13,269 bases of DNA from CAZPMT01 sp964587655 (GTDB taxonomy: Bacteria; Hydrogenedentota; Hydrogenedentia; Hydrogenedentales; SLHB01). Position 1 is the stretch's first letter, and each line of letters begins with the position of its first letter. The stretch lies in contig CAZPMT010000150.1 of assembly GCA_964587655.1 (NCBI GenBank), positions 1-13,269 of the forward strand, read 5' to 3'. Below are positions 6,197 through 13,241 of the stretch, in pieces. A program made the position numbers and the translations under genes. The notes under the pieces are model-generated. The model ran no database searches, was not told the origin of the DNA, and worked only from the letters and a program-made list of their open reading frames with translations.

Positions 6197-8029
6197 ATGG
6201 CTGAACCTGGTTCCGTTGGCATTGTCCAAGCACAGTACTACACCTTCGCCGAGCCGCCGAACGAGATGGAGCTCGATTGCGGGCGCAAGCTCAGTCCGAT
6301 CACGCTCGCCTATGAGACTTACGGGACGCTGAGCGAGGACCGTTCCAACGCCATCCTGATCGAGCATGCGCTCTCGGGCGACGCCCACGTGGCGGGATAT
6401 CATCGCCATAGCGACCGGAAGCCCGGATGGTGGGACGATATGGTAGGTCCGGGCAAGGCGTTTGACACAGACAAGTACTTCGTCATCTGTGCAAACGTCA
6501 TCGGGGGTTGCCGCGGGTCGACGGGTCCGTCGTCCATCGACCCGAAAACGGGACAGCCCTACGGTCTCGGGTTTCCGATTATCACAGTCGGCGACATGGT
6601 CCGCGCGCAGAAGCAACTCATCGAACACCTGGGCATCGAGAGCCTGCTTACGGTAGTCGGGGGATCGATGGGTGGGATGCAGGTCCTGGAATGGATGACG
6701 CGATATCCCGATCACTTGCGGTCCGGAATGGTCGTCGCGTCGGCGTCACTGAGTTCGGCGCAGGCGATAGCGTTCAACGCCGTCGGACGTAATGCGATCC
6801 TCGCGGACCCGACGTTCCGGAAAGGCGACTACTACAGCGAGGACACGCCCACAAAGGGACTCTCGATCGCGCGCATGCTCGCGCACATCACGTATCTCTC
6901 GCAGGAATCGATGCACTCGAAATTCGGACGCGCGCTGCGTTGGACGGATCAATACAGCTACGATTTCGACAGCGAGTTCGCCGTGGAGACCTATCTCGAC
7001 TACCAGGGCGAACAGTTCGTGAACCGGTTTGACGCGAACAGCTACCTCTACATCACGAAGGCGATCGACTATTTTGACCTCGCCGCCGCGCACGGGTCGC
7101 TCGACGCCGCAATGGATCGCGTGAAGTGCGACGTGCTCGTACTGTCGTATTCCAGCGATTGGCTCTATCCGCCGTTTGAATCGGAACGGATCGTTTATTC
7201 ACTCACCCGGCAGCATAAGAGACTGACCTACTGCAACATCTCTTCGGATTACGGCCATGACGCCTTCCTGCTCGAAGTGGACGTAATGACGGACATCATC
7301 CGAGGTTTCCTGAACAACGTGAGTACGCCGGGCAAGTACTGCGAAAATACACCGGAATGCCCGTGCTCGACACGCGCGAACGGCGTACTGCGCGCTACCT
7401 CGCCGGACAACATCTACCGCGGCCGCCGCGTGGACTACGAACGCATCGTCGAGTTGATCGAACCGGGGAGCTGCGTACTGGACATAGGCTGCGGCGACGG
7501 CGCGCTGCTGTGCGAACTGATCCGGGACAAGGGTGTAAAGGGCATGGGGATTGAGGTGGATCAGGACAACATCGTTGGCTGCGCGCAGCGCGGCGTTCCG
7601 GTGATCCATGCGAACATCGACAAGGGCCTGGCTGGCTTTCCAAATCAAAGCTACGACTACGTGATCTTGAGCATGACGCTGCAGGTCATCGAGAAACCGG
7701 AAGTGGCCCTCCGCGAAATGATGCGCATAGGAAGGAAGTGCATCATCAGCTTTCCGAACTTCGCTTTCTGGAAGGTGCGCGCGAAGTCGCTTCTTCTAGG
7801 GCGCGCGCCCGTCACACGCAATCTGCCGTTCGAATGGCACGTCTCCCCGAACCGCCACGTCCTCTCGATAAAGGACTTCCGGAAGTTCTGCGAGACACAC
7901 GACGCCCGCGTCATAAAGGAGATCCCCATATCCAGCCATGGGCGCACCGTCCGTAGGACGAATTTCTGGCCGAACATGTTCGCCGACGAGGCGGTCTTCG
8001 TAATCACATCGAGATCGGCCGCTACTTAG
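6197..8029 (+). CDS. metX: MetX-MetW fusion: homoserine O-acyltransferase with methionine-biosynthesis domain MetW
   Basis: A 610-residue cytoplasmic protein joining two enzymes that are usually separate, adjacent genes. Residues 1 to about 375 are MetX, an alpha/beta hydrolase that acylates homoserine in methionine synthesis. The catalytic triad is Ser157 in GGSMGGMQ, Asp321 in SSDWLYPP and His354 in DYGHDAFL. A linker of about 35 residues carries Cys382, Cys388 and Cys390. Residues about 413-605 are MetW, a class I methyltransferase-fold protein with VLDIGCGDGALL (Asp429) and typical later blocks such as SFPNFAFWKVR and LPFEWHVSPN. MetW is known to accompany MetX in many proteobacteria. Whether the acyl donor is acetyl-CoA or succinyl-CoA cannot be decided by eye. 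The reading frame is open upstream into cbiO, but MetX homology begins just after ATG 6197, which fits the family start. The stop overlaps that of the convergent sulfatase-like gene by 8 bases. Confidence 0.93.
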   Translation: MAEPGSVGIVQAQYYTFAEPPNEMELDCGRKLSPITLAYETYGTLSEDRSNAILIEHALSGDAHVAGYHRHSDRKPGWWDDMVGPGKAFDTDKYFVICANVIGGCRGSTGPSSIDPKTGQPYGLGFPIITVGDMVRAQKQLIEHLGIESLLTVVGGSMGGMQVLEWMTRYPDHLRSGMVVASASLSSAQAIAFNAVGRNAILADPTFRKGDYYSEDTPTKGLSIARMLAHITYLSQESMHSKFGRALRWTDQYSYDFDSEFAVETYLDYQGEQFVNRFDANSYLYITKAIDYFDLAAAHGSLDAAMDRVKCDVLVLSYSSDWLYPPFESERIVYSLTRQHKRLTYCNISSDYGHDAFLLEVDVMTDIIRGFLNNVSTPGKYCENTPECPCSTRANGVLRATSPDNIYRGRRVDYERIVELIEPGSCVLDIGCGDGALLCELIRDKGVKGMGIEVDQDNIVGCAQRGVPVIHANIDKGLAGFPNQSYDYVILSMTLQVIEKPEVALREMMRIGRKCIISFPNFAFWKVRAKSLLLGRAPVTRNLPFEWHVSPNRHVLSIKDFRKFCETHDARVIKEIPISSHGRTVRRTNFWPNMFADEAVFVITSRSAAT

Positions 8030-10121
8030 CGTTTTCCGTTGCGAAGCTATCGAGCCGCGCGCGATAACGCGTCACGAAGTCGGGATGCTTTGACATCACG
8101 TTGACCGCGTAGCCGAGCTTCTTCGCTGCGACGAGGTCCACGAGTTCAACGACCGATTCGTTTCCGGCGGCGGCCGCTGCAAAGGGCGTCCGGCCGGACT
8201 GCCAGGTGAATCGCCAGCGGTCAACGCGGATCGACAGCGCCAGGGGGCTTCCGAACATCGAAATGGGCGAACGGTTCGCCGGATTCTGGAGGAGTTCCTT
8301 GCCGTCGACGAGGTAATCGAGTCCGGTCCGCGCGAGCGTCATCAGCGTCGGCGCGACGTCTTCGAGGGCAACGATGCTCGAACGCTCGGCCTTTTCGAGG
8401 CCGGGCACGTGGATGAACAGGGGAACGCGCAACGATCCCTCGGAAAGACCAACCGTAGGCAATCCCGAGGGCGTCGAGGTGAAATCGAGTCCGTAGGCCG
8501 AGGTCACGACGATGCACGTGTTTTTTCCGCCGGGCATGGCCCGCACCTGCTTGACAAGTTCTCCGATGCGCCGGTCGAGATAGGCGAGCGCGCTGTCATA
8601 TACGTCGACCGCAACGGGCGCGGAGGGATCCGCGACGAATCCCGGCGCATACCGGTCGCACCACCGAGGGTCGCGCAGTTCCCTGAGCCGTGCAAAGACG
8701 AAGTACTTGCGGCTGGCGTTTTTCTCAATCCAGTTGCCGATCTTCACGAGCGTCGCGGCAGACGCAACCGGTTCTTCGGGCCGCGGCGCGGTCGCGCGGT
8801 ACGAAGGATCGAAAATCTCGAACCCGCGTTCAAAGCCCTTGCCGAAAACCAGGTCCTTGACGTCATCACCCTCTCCTTCCGTAAACGCCGCCGTTGCATA
8901 GTGTCTGCGCTCGAGAACTTGGGCAAGCGTTTCATATTGTTTGGGCAGCGGCCCGTCATGAGCGCCGAGGAAGCCGTGCCGCAGCGGATTGACGCCCGTG
9001 AGCAGCGTCATGCACGCGGCGGCAGCGTCCGGCGCGGGCGTATAGGCATTCGAGAACGCCTGGGCCAATTGCGCGAGGCGGTCGAGCGACGGCGTTGTGT
9101 TTCGTTTATATCCCATACCCGAGACGTGATCGGCCCCGAGTCCCTCGACCACGATGAAAAGAATGCTCGGCTCGATGTCATCTTTCTTTTCCACTCGCTG
9201 CTCATGCACGAACGGTCCTGAAAGAAGCATCTTGCGTCCGGACCTCACGACGGGCCGCATGCGAACATACTTCTGCCACGAAGGGGCTTTTCGCGATTCC
9301 CAGAGAATGTTGCATGACTGGGCCTGCGCGGGAATCTGGTCGTTCGGAATGAGCAGATCGGCCCAACCTGAGCGGTCCAATACAACCGCGCGCGTTTGAG
9401 GCTCCGTGCCGGCCTGCCCGAACACGACCGTGACGTGGATCCGGTCTAACGGTTCGGCATCGCCCGTCTGAGGTGCGTCAGGGACCGCCCAACGCATTGT
9501 GAGGCACATGGCCGGAGTATAGTCGAAACGGAAACCGACCTCGGCGCCTTCGGGCGCCTCGCGCGCCGAAGCATACGCATCGCCGACGCGGAATGTTTCC
9601 TGCTTCTCGGGCGCCTGCGGACGCACCTGCTCCATTTCGCGCACCCAGCCCGTGAGCATGACGTACGCCGCGGCCCCGCTCACGCACGCGCCCGCGAACC
9701 AGCCGGATGCGCCAAGCCGGCCCGAAGGCTCGCCTCGGATCGCCGCGAAAAACGAGGCCAGCTTAAAGAAGCCATGCAGCGCGCCAAACGCGCCGAGGTA
9801 AATGGGCAAGGCGACCTTCGCCAGCACCGGATGCGGCCAAGGCACGGGGATCTGAAGCAGAAAAGGCGCGAGTACGAGCGCACCGAGGTTCGACAGAACT
9901 TCGCACACAAGAGGTCCGCGTGAAAGCGTGGGCTTGAGCAGGCGGATCAGACACATGTAGCAGAGTTGAGCGGCTACGTACAGCGCCGCGCAGCCTCCCG
10001 CGACGAGGAGTTCCATCCGAAAACCGTAAACATAGCCCTGGCCGCCCAGCACTTGCCTGGCAAACACCCCAACGATTCCACCGGAAACCGCGAGAGACAA
10101 GATGTACAGCGCGAGCGTCAA
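8022..10121 (-). CDS. membrane protein with degenerate sulfatase-fold domain
   Basis: A 699-residue protein with about five N-terminal membrane helices (near 3-22, 38-62, 75-93, 101-127 and 138-159) and a large domain probably outside the membrane. Residues about 320-620 follow the sulfatase / alkaline-phosphatase fold: ILFIVVEGLGADHVSGMGY, NTTPSLDRLA, LLTGVNPLRHGF, VPLFIHVPG and LEDVAPTLM. The active-site positions appear replaced. The first metal Asp is Glu326 and the second Gly327. The nucleophile position before LLTG is Ala366 in DAAAACMTLLTG. The HxxDPHDP block reads RLRELRDPR (Arg478, Glu481, Arg483), and the late Asp-His pair is Ala542-Tyr543. The protein is therefore probably non-catalytic, perhaps binding a glycan or phospholipid headgroup. 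The TTG start is supported by GAGGT six bases upstream. The alpha/beta-hydrolase gene ends 60 bases upstream on the same strand, suggesting co-transcription. Confidence 0.85.
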   Translation of the reverse strand: MTLALYILSLAVSGGIVGVFARQVLGGQGYVYGFRMELLVAGGCAALYVAAQLCYMCLIRLLKPTLSRGPLVCEVLSNLGALVLAPFLLQIPVPWPHPVLAKVALPIYLGAFGALHGFFKLASFFAAIRGEPSGRLGASGWFAGACVSGAAAYVMLTGWVREMEQVRPQAPEKQETFRVGDAYASAREAPEGAEVGFRFDYTPAMCLTMRWAVPDAPQTGDAEPLDRIHVTVVFGQAGTEPQTRAVVLDRSGWADLLIPNDQIPAQAQSCNILWESRKAPSWQKYVRMRPVVRSGRKMLLSGPFVHEQRVEKKDDIEPSILFIVVEGLGADHVSGMGYKRNTTPSLDRLAQLAQAFSNAYTPAPDAAAACMTLLTGVNPLRHGFLGAHDGPLPKQYETLAQVLERRHYATAAFTEGEGDDVKDLVFGKGFERGFEIFDPSYRATAPRPEEPVASAATLVKIGNWIEKNASRKYFVFARLRELRDPRWCDRYAPGFVADPSAPVAVDVYDSALAYLDRRIGELVKQVRAMPGGKNTCIVVTSAYGLDFTSTPSGLPTVGLSEGSLRVPLFIHVPGLEKAERSSIVALEDVAPTLMTLARTGLDYLVDGKELLQNPANRSPISMFGSPLALSIRVDRWRFTWQSGRTPFAAAAAGNESVVELVDLVAAKKLGYAVNVMSKHPDFVTRYRARLDSFATENAK

Positions 10122-10127
10122 GTTCCG

Positions 10128-10132
10128 ACCTC
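10128..10132 (-). promoter_or_regulatory. ribosome binding site deciding a TTG start
   Basis: On the minus strand GAGGT lies six bases before the TTG at 10121. It supports this rare start codon for the sulfatase-fold protein. The predicted first membrane helix follows directly. Confidence 0.6.
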
Positions 10133-10181
10133 GATCTTTACCGACGAGGGCGGCATTCTAGCACAAGGGCGGGTTTCGGGT

Positions 10182-11075
10182 TTAGGGGACTGAGTTACGC
10201 GCGTCGAGGCCATCGAGGATTTCCTGGTGAATCACGGCGCCGAATTCGCCGCGCCGCTTTAGCTCGGCCATGCAGTTGTGGCGCCCGCAATCGACCGGCC
10301 GCAGCGTAATCCCAGGAATGTCCTTGAGAGACAACGCCTGCCGCGCGTCGGGCCATGCGCGCGTGCTGTAGAAAACGGCCGCCCGGGCCGACCATTGCTT
10401 GCTCACGTAATGCTCGAACGAGTCCGGCACGTTTTCCGGTCCGATGACACGGCAGCAGTGCCGCCAGAGATACAGCCCGCCTAGCGTGACAAGAAGCACC
10501 TCGAAGTAGTCGAGCGGCGTAAAGAGCAGTTTCTTGACGTCGAACAACACCTTCCGCAGGGTCTCGCGCGAGCAGTAAACGCTCGCGGGAAACGCTGGAT
10601 TGAACGCGATGACCTGATGAACCGGCAGAACGCCGCTGAACGCAAACGCCGCAGCACCGCCGCCCGACGCACCGATCATGACGTTGAACGTCGAGTTCAA
10701 TCCGGCCAGGGCGTCGCCTATGAGCCGCGTGTATGCCGCAAAGCCGTTCGGGGATCCGTCCGGCGCACGGTTGTATAACGAGCGGTGAACGTCGCGCACC
10801 CAGATGAAGTTGTAGCGTCCCCCGCAATCCGTGAGGGTCTTCCGGAACTCGAATTTCGGCATCGCCGCGTACAGCACCGCCATACCCGCGAAACAGATCA
10901 GCGTCACGTCCGAACCGTTGTTTTCGACCTCGATGCACAAAGAAGGATCGACCGCGATGCCCGCGGACGACTTCTCCCGGAAGTCAAACTGGCCTTCGTG
11001 CTCGAGACTCTTCGCGATCCCGGGCAAAAAGGCCCGGAAGAAGAGCCGAACGACGCCATTCAAGAGCGAATTCAT
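10182..11075 (-). CDS. alpha/beta-hydrolase-fold protein of unknown substrate
   Basis: A protein of 297 residues (ATG start). The core fits an alpha/beta hydrolase. A nucleophile elbow reads MIGASGGGAAAF with Ser137, an acid candidate is Asp243 in RAWPDARQA, and a late His266 sits in VDCGRHNCMAEL. FIWVRDVHRSLYN and VIAFNPAFPAS fit strands beside the elbow. I cannot name the family; proteins with this layout are often found beside polysaccharide genes as putative accessory esterases. A hydrophobic stretch around YFEVLLVTLGGLYLW lies in the cap region. There is no signal peptide, although the N-terminus (LLNGVVRLFFRAFLPGI) is amphipathic and could sit on a membrane. A GTG nine bases upstream (11084) is an alternative start; neither has a clear ribosome binding site. 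It is upstream of the sulfatase-fold gene and downstream of the pseudopilin gene. Confidence 0.7.
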   Translation of the reverse strand: MNSLLNGVVRLFFRAFLPGIAKSLEHEGQFDFREKSSAGIAVDPSLCIEVENNGSDVTLICFAGMAVLYAAMPKFEFRKTLTDCGGRYNFIWVRDVHRSLYNRAPDGSPNGFAAYTRLIGDALAGLNSTFNVMIGASGGGAAAFAFSGVLPVHQVIAFNPAFPASVYCSRETLRKVLFDVKKLLFTPLDYFEVLLVTLGGLYLWRHCCRVIGPENVPDSFEHYVSKQWSARAAVFYSTRAWPDARQALSLKDIPGITLRPVDCGRHNCMAELKRRGEFGAVIHQEILDGLDARNSVP

Positions 11076-11182
11076 GCCGTACACCGGCAGTGATTGGAAA
11101 TCGGCGGCAACTCTTGGATTTCAGGCCCTCTATGCTCATGCCGGCGATCAGCCGGTAATGGAAAAGATTCTCGCTCTGTATA

Positions 11183-11219
11183 GACAAGGGGTTGCAACCC
11201 CTTGTCACAACCCCTTGTC
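11183..11219. repeat. 24-nt perfect palindrome plus direct copy of its right half
   Basis: Positions 11183-11206 form a perfect palindrome with half-site gacaaggggttg. Its last 12 bases, caaccccttgtc (11195-11206), are repeated directly at 11208-11219. It lies in the spacer between pseudopilin and hydrolase genes. A fold-back RNA or a dimeric-protein binding site are both possible. No U-run follows on either strand, so it is not a standard intrinsic terminator. Confidence 0.6.
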
Positions 11220-11234
11220 CAAAGGTGCGGAAAC

Positions 11235-11292
11235 GGGGCGCTTCCCCACAGTTTGTCAAGCGGCGACAAACTGTGTGCGGAAGAAGCGCCCC
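11235..11292 (-). terminator. large stem-loop just after the pseudopilin stop
   Basis: Two nested perfect stems: ggggcgctt (11235-11243) pairs with aagcgcccc (11284-11292), and cacagtttgtc (11247-11257) pairs with gacaaactgtg (11265-11275) around a 7-base loop. The hairpin begins ten bases beyond the pseudopilin stop codon, where a terminator or 3'-end stabiliser would sit. There is no U-tract, so it may instead be a genomic repeat that reduces read-through or protects the upstream mRNA. Confidence 0.45.
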
Positions 11293-11301
11293 CCAGTATC
11301 A

Positions 11302-12198
11302 CTAAATGCCCGCAGCAGTTGTGTTGAAGGCGGCAAACGCACAGGACACTGGGGTTTCACTCGGATAACGAAGGAACGAAACGTGTCCGTCCATGTACAG
11401 CACGTTGCATCCGCCGGGGATGTGGTTCATCATCTGAGGATTGCCAGTATTGATGTCGTCCAGCATGATGAAGATCTCGCTTTGCGCCATCGCCGAGCCC
11501 GCCGGGTTATTGATATCCGTGATGAAGAACCGCTCGATGCCTTCACGCAAGCGGTAGCTCTTCACATTGCCGGAACTGGGATCGCTATCAAAGACCGAAG
11601 CATCGCCCGTTCCCGCGCCCCAGGCATCGATCTTATTAAGGACATCCAGCATCGCCGCAACAAAGTCCGGGTTCGCGTCGCCGCCCAAGAAATTGAAAGG
11701 ATTCTTGTTCTGGTCAACCCCTGGAGCCAAGAGTATTCGGTTCGTAATGACCCACGAGTAATAGTTGTACGACCGCATATACATCATGCAGGGCAATATC
11801 CCGTTGGCATAATTGCCGCCGTCGCTCCATTCGCCGTCCTGGATTTTGACCGGCTGCGCGTCGGACGGACAGACGAAAACATTCGCGTCCGACAGGTACT
11901 CCGGAAAGATTGAATACCCATCAGGAACCGCCTGAACATTGCCCTGAGGCTGCAAGGGAATCTGGTTGCCATCACCATCCCGGCACGTAAATCGTTGCAG
12001 AGGCGGGAATAGCATTCCCTTGGACTCGTTGGCGTACATCTTGAAGACGAGCCCGAATTGCTTGAGGTTGTTGGCGCACGAGGCGCGGCGCGCAGACTCC
12101 CGCGCACGGGCCAAGGCTGGCAGCAGGATAGCCGCCAAGATCCCGATGATCGCAATAACCACCAGAAGCTCGATAAGTGTAAATCCTTTGTTTCTCAT
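11302..12198 (-). CDS. type II secretion / type IV pilin-like protein, H-X9-DG (DUF1559-like) family
   Basis: A 298-residue pseudopilin. The N-terminus MRNKG-FTLIELLVVIAIIG is a textbook prepilin signal: cleavage is expected after Gly5, Phe6 would be methylated, and Glu10 is the conserved Glu5 of the mature protein. The hydrophobic helix runs to about residue 26, followed by the amphipathic SARRASCANNLKQFGLVFKM. The C-terminal block HIPGGCNVLYMDGHV (His259, Asp270-Gly271) matches the H-X9-DG hallmark of pseudopilins abundant in Planctomycetes and Lentisphaerae, here with ten rather than nine intervening residues. The protein should be inserted in the inner membrane, processed by prepilin peptidase and exported by a type II-like machine encoded elsewhere. 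AGGAG at 12214-12210 lies eleven bases before the ATG, a slightly long spacing. It may be monocistronic, since a large hairpin follows its stop. Confidence 0.92.
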   Translation of the reverse strand: MRNKGFTLIELLVVIAIIGILAAILLPALARARESARRASCANNLKQFGLVFKMYANESKGMLFPPLQRFTCRDGDGNQIPLQPQGNVQAVPDGYSIFPEYLSDANVFVCPSDAQPVKIQDGEWSDGGNYANGILPCMMYMRSYNYYSWVITNRILLAPGVDQNKNPFNFLGGDANPDFVAAMLDVLNKIDAWGAGTGDASVFDSDPSSGNVKSYRLREGIERFFITDINNPAGSAMAQSEIFIMLDDINTGNPQMMNHIPGGCNVLYMDGHVSFLRYPSETPVSCAFAAFNTTAAGI

Positions 12199-12430
12199 GG
12201 TATTATATGCTCCTATAGTTAAGAACTAGATCCAAATGAAGACTACGACTACACCCTCCAAATAGTTGCCGTAGACACCTCCCTTCTAGCGCAAGAAACA
12301 CAACGCTCCCCGAAGTACTCCCTCCATTAGCCTCAAAATCACACAATTTGTACACAATAATGATAGCACAAAACTCCAGAAAAACATAGGGAATTATCGG
12401 GGTCCGGCCGAAATGACGCCGTAGCACACC

Positions 12431-12625
12431 TCACGCCGCCTGCAATTGTTCTGGAGCGTTGTGTGGCTTGGCCGTTGCCTCCACTGGGCCCAGCGCTTTC
12501 GCCTTTTTCGCCTCTTTAGCGGCGCTTGGCGAACTCGAACATCCGGTACAAGGCGGGCAATACCAGCAGCGTAAGGAAGGTGCTCGATATCAAGCCGCCG
12601 ATGACTACGGTGGCCAGGCGCGGGA
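12431..12625 (-). pseudogene. C-terminal remnant of an RND (CzcA/CusA-like) efflux pump
   Basis: On the minus strand, reading from about 12623 down to the TAA at 12516-12518, the translation contains RLATVVIGGLISST followed by LLVLPALYRMFEFAKRR. This is the very recognisable last transmembrane helix and end of heavy-metal RND transporters, which are about 1,000-1,050 residues long. Upstream the frame reaches a stop within about ten codons, with no further similarity, so well over 95% of the gene is missing. In a second frame the sequence continues past the stop as an Ala/Lys-rich tail (AAKEAKKAKALGPVEA and so on) to a TGA at 12431-12433. The tail could be the original C-terminus after a frameshift, or chance. 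The remnant marks a deletion or rearrangement junction near 12625. Confidence 0.75.
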
Positions 12626-12673
12626 CGCACGGATCAACACCCTCTATATATTAGCCCACGGCGTTCCGCCGTC

Positions 12674-12701
12674 AGGCTGGAGTCTGTAGGCTGGAGGCTG
12701 T
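12674..12701. repeat. tandem 14-bp repeat, two copies
   Basis: aggctggagtctgt is followed directly by aggctggaggctgt (13 of 14 bases match), and a third copy starts with agg before the sequence diverges. Confidence 0.7.
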
Positions 12702-12917
12702 AGGTAAGTGGGTGGCGGACGTTGGGTTGTGGATGGTGGTGGGCGGCTGAAGGGGGGAAAGGACAGAGGACAAGGGGCGAAAAGGGGAAAAGGCAAAGGG
12801 AGAAAGGTTCGGGTCTCGAGCATACAGTCTCCGGTGCGAAACAAGGGGGATTTGATTTACGATCCGTTGCGTTTTGCGAAGAATTAGCGTATTATCCAGG
12901 GGGAAGTATCGACCGGA

Positions 12918-12940
12918 CAGGATAACAGGATGTTCAGGAT
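12918..12940. repeat. triple CAGGAT repeat
   Basis: CAGGAT occurs three times with spacers of two and three bases. From memory, similar strings (CATCCTG on the other strand) are frequent intergenic repeats in planctomycete-like genomes. No function is known to me. Confidence 0.55.
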
Positions 12941-13218
12941 GAGAATTGCGGATCGAGCCGCACAGTCCTGGGGAGAGGAGGAGTATCGAGTTGACCGAAG
13001 TCCCCGCCAATTGTCCTCAGCATGTTCTCGTCGCATTTACCGTCATTTGGTTCCCGTGGTATCCGGAAAATCCTGGTATCCTGTCGAAACGATGGGGCGA
13101 CAATGGCTTGAATCACTACACTGGCGCCATTCTGAAGTGACGTTTCATTTCTCAATGATTCTTCCCAGTTGCCCCAAGGAACGGTGTAAGGAACGGGGAT
13201 ATGGGGATGGAGGGAGAC

Positions 13219-13241
13219 TGCATATTTCGGGCGCGGCCACT
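13219..13241 (-). repeat. inverted copy of words found at the left end of the window
   Basis: Read on the minus strand, this segment joins agtggccgcgccc directly to gaaatatgca. The same two words occur on the plus strand at 4-16 and 44-53, separated by 27 bases. The right copy looks like the compact form. It is probably a member of a dispersed repeat family. Confidence 0.55.

Noticed and set aside
8409..9221. A 270-codon plus-strand open frame.
   Set aside because: It is antisense to the sulfatase-fold gene, has an Arg-rich composition and no recognisable motif.
10984..11259. A 91-codon minus-strand open frame covering the palindrome.
   Set aside because: It overlaps the start of the hydrolase gene out of frame, and much of it is translation of repeat DNA.
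10831..11913. A 360-codon plus-strand open frame.
   Set aside because: It crosses the antisense of two genes and the repeat-filled spacer between them. The hydrolase and pseudopilin frames on the other strand are clearly the real ones.
12202..12207. TATAAT on the minus strand as the -10 box of the pseudopilin promoter.
   Set aside because: It sits four bases before the ATG and overlaps the region after the ribosome binding site, so it cannot drive a transcript containing that site.
12203..12427. A 74-codon minus-strand open frame upstream of the pseudopilin.
   Set aside because: It has no ribosome binding site or recognisable domain and lies in AT-richer intergenic DNA; chance is the simplest explanation.
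4..13241. The repeats at the two window ends as attL/attR of an integrated element carrying the recombinase.
   Set aside because: They are inverted, not direct, and one copy is split by 27 bases. Recombination between them would invert rather than excise, and the enclosed genes look like ordinary chromosomal operons.
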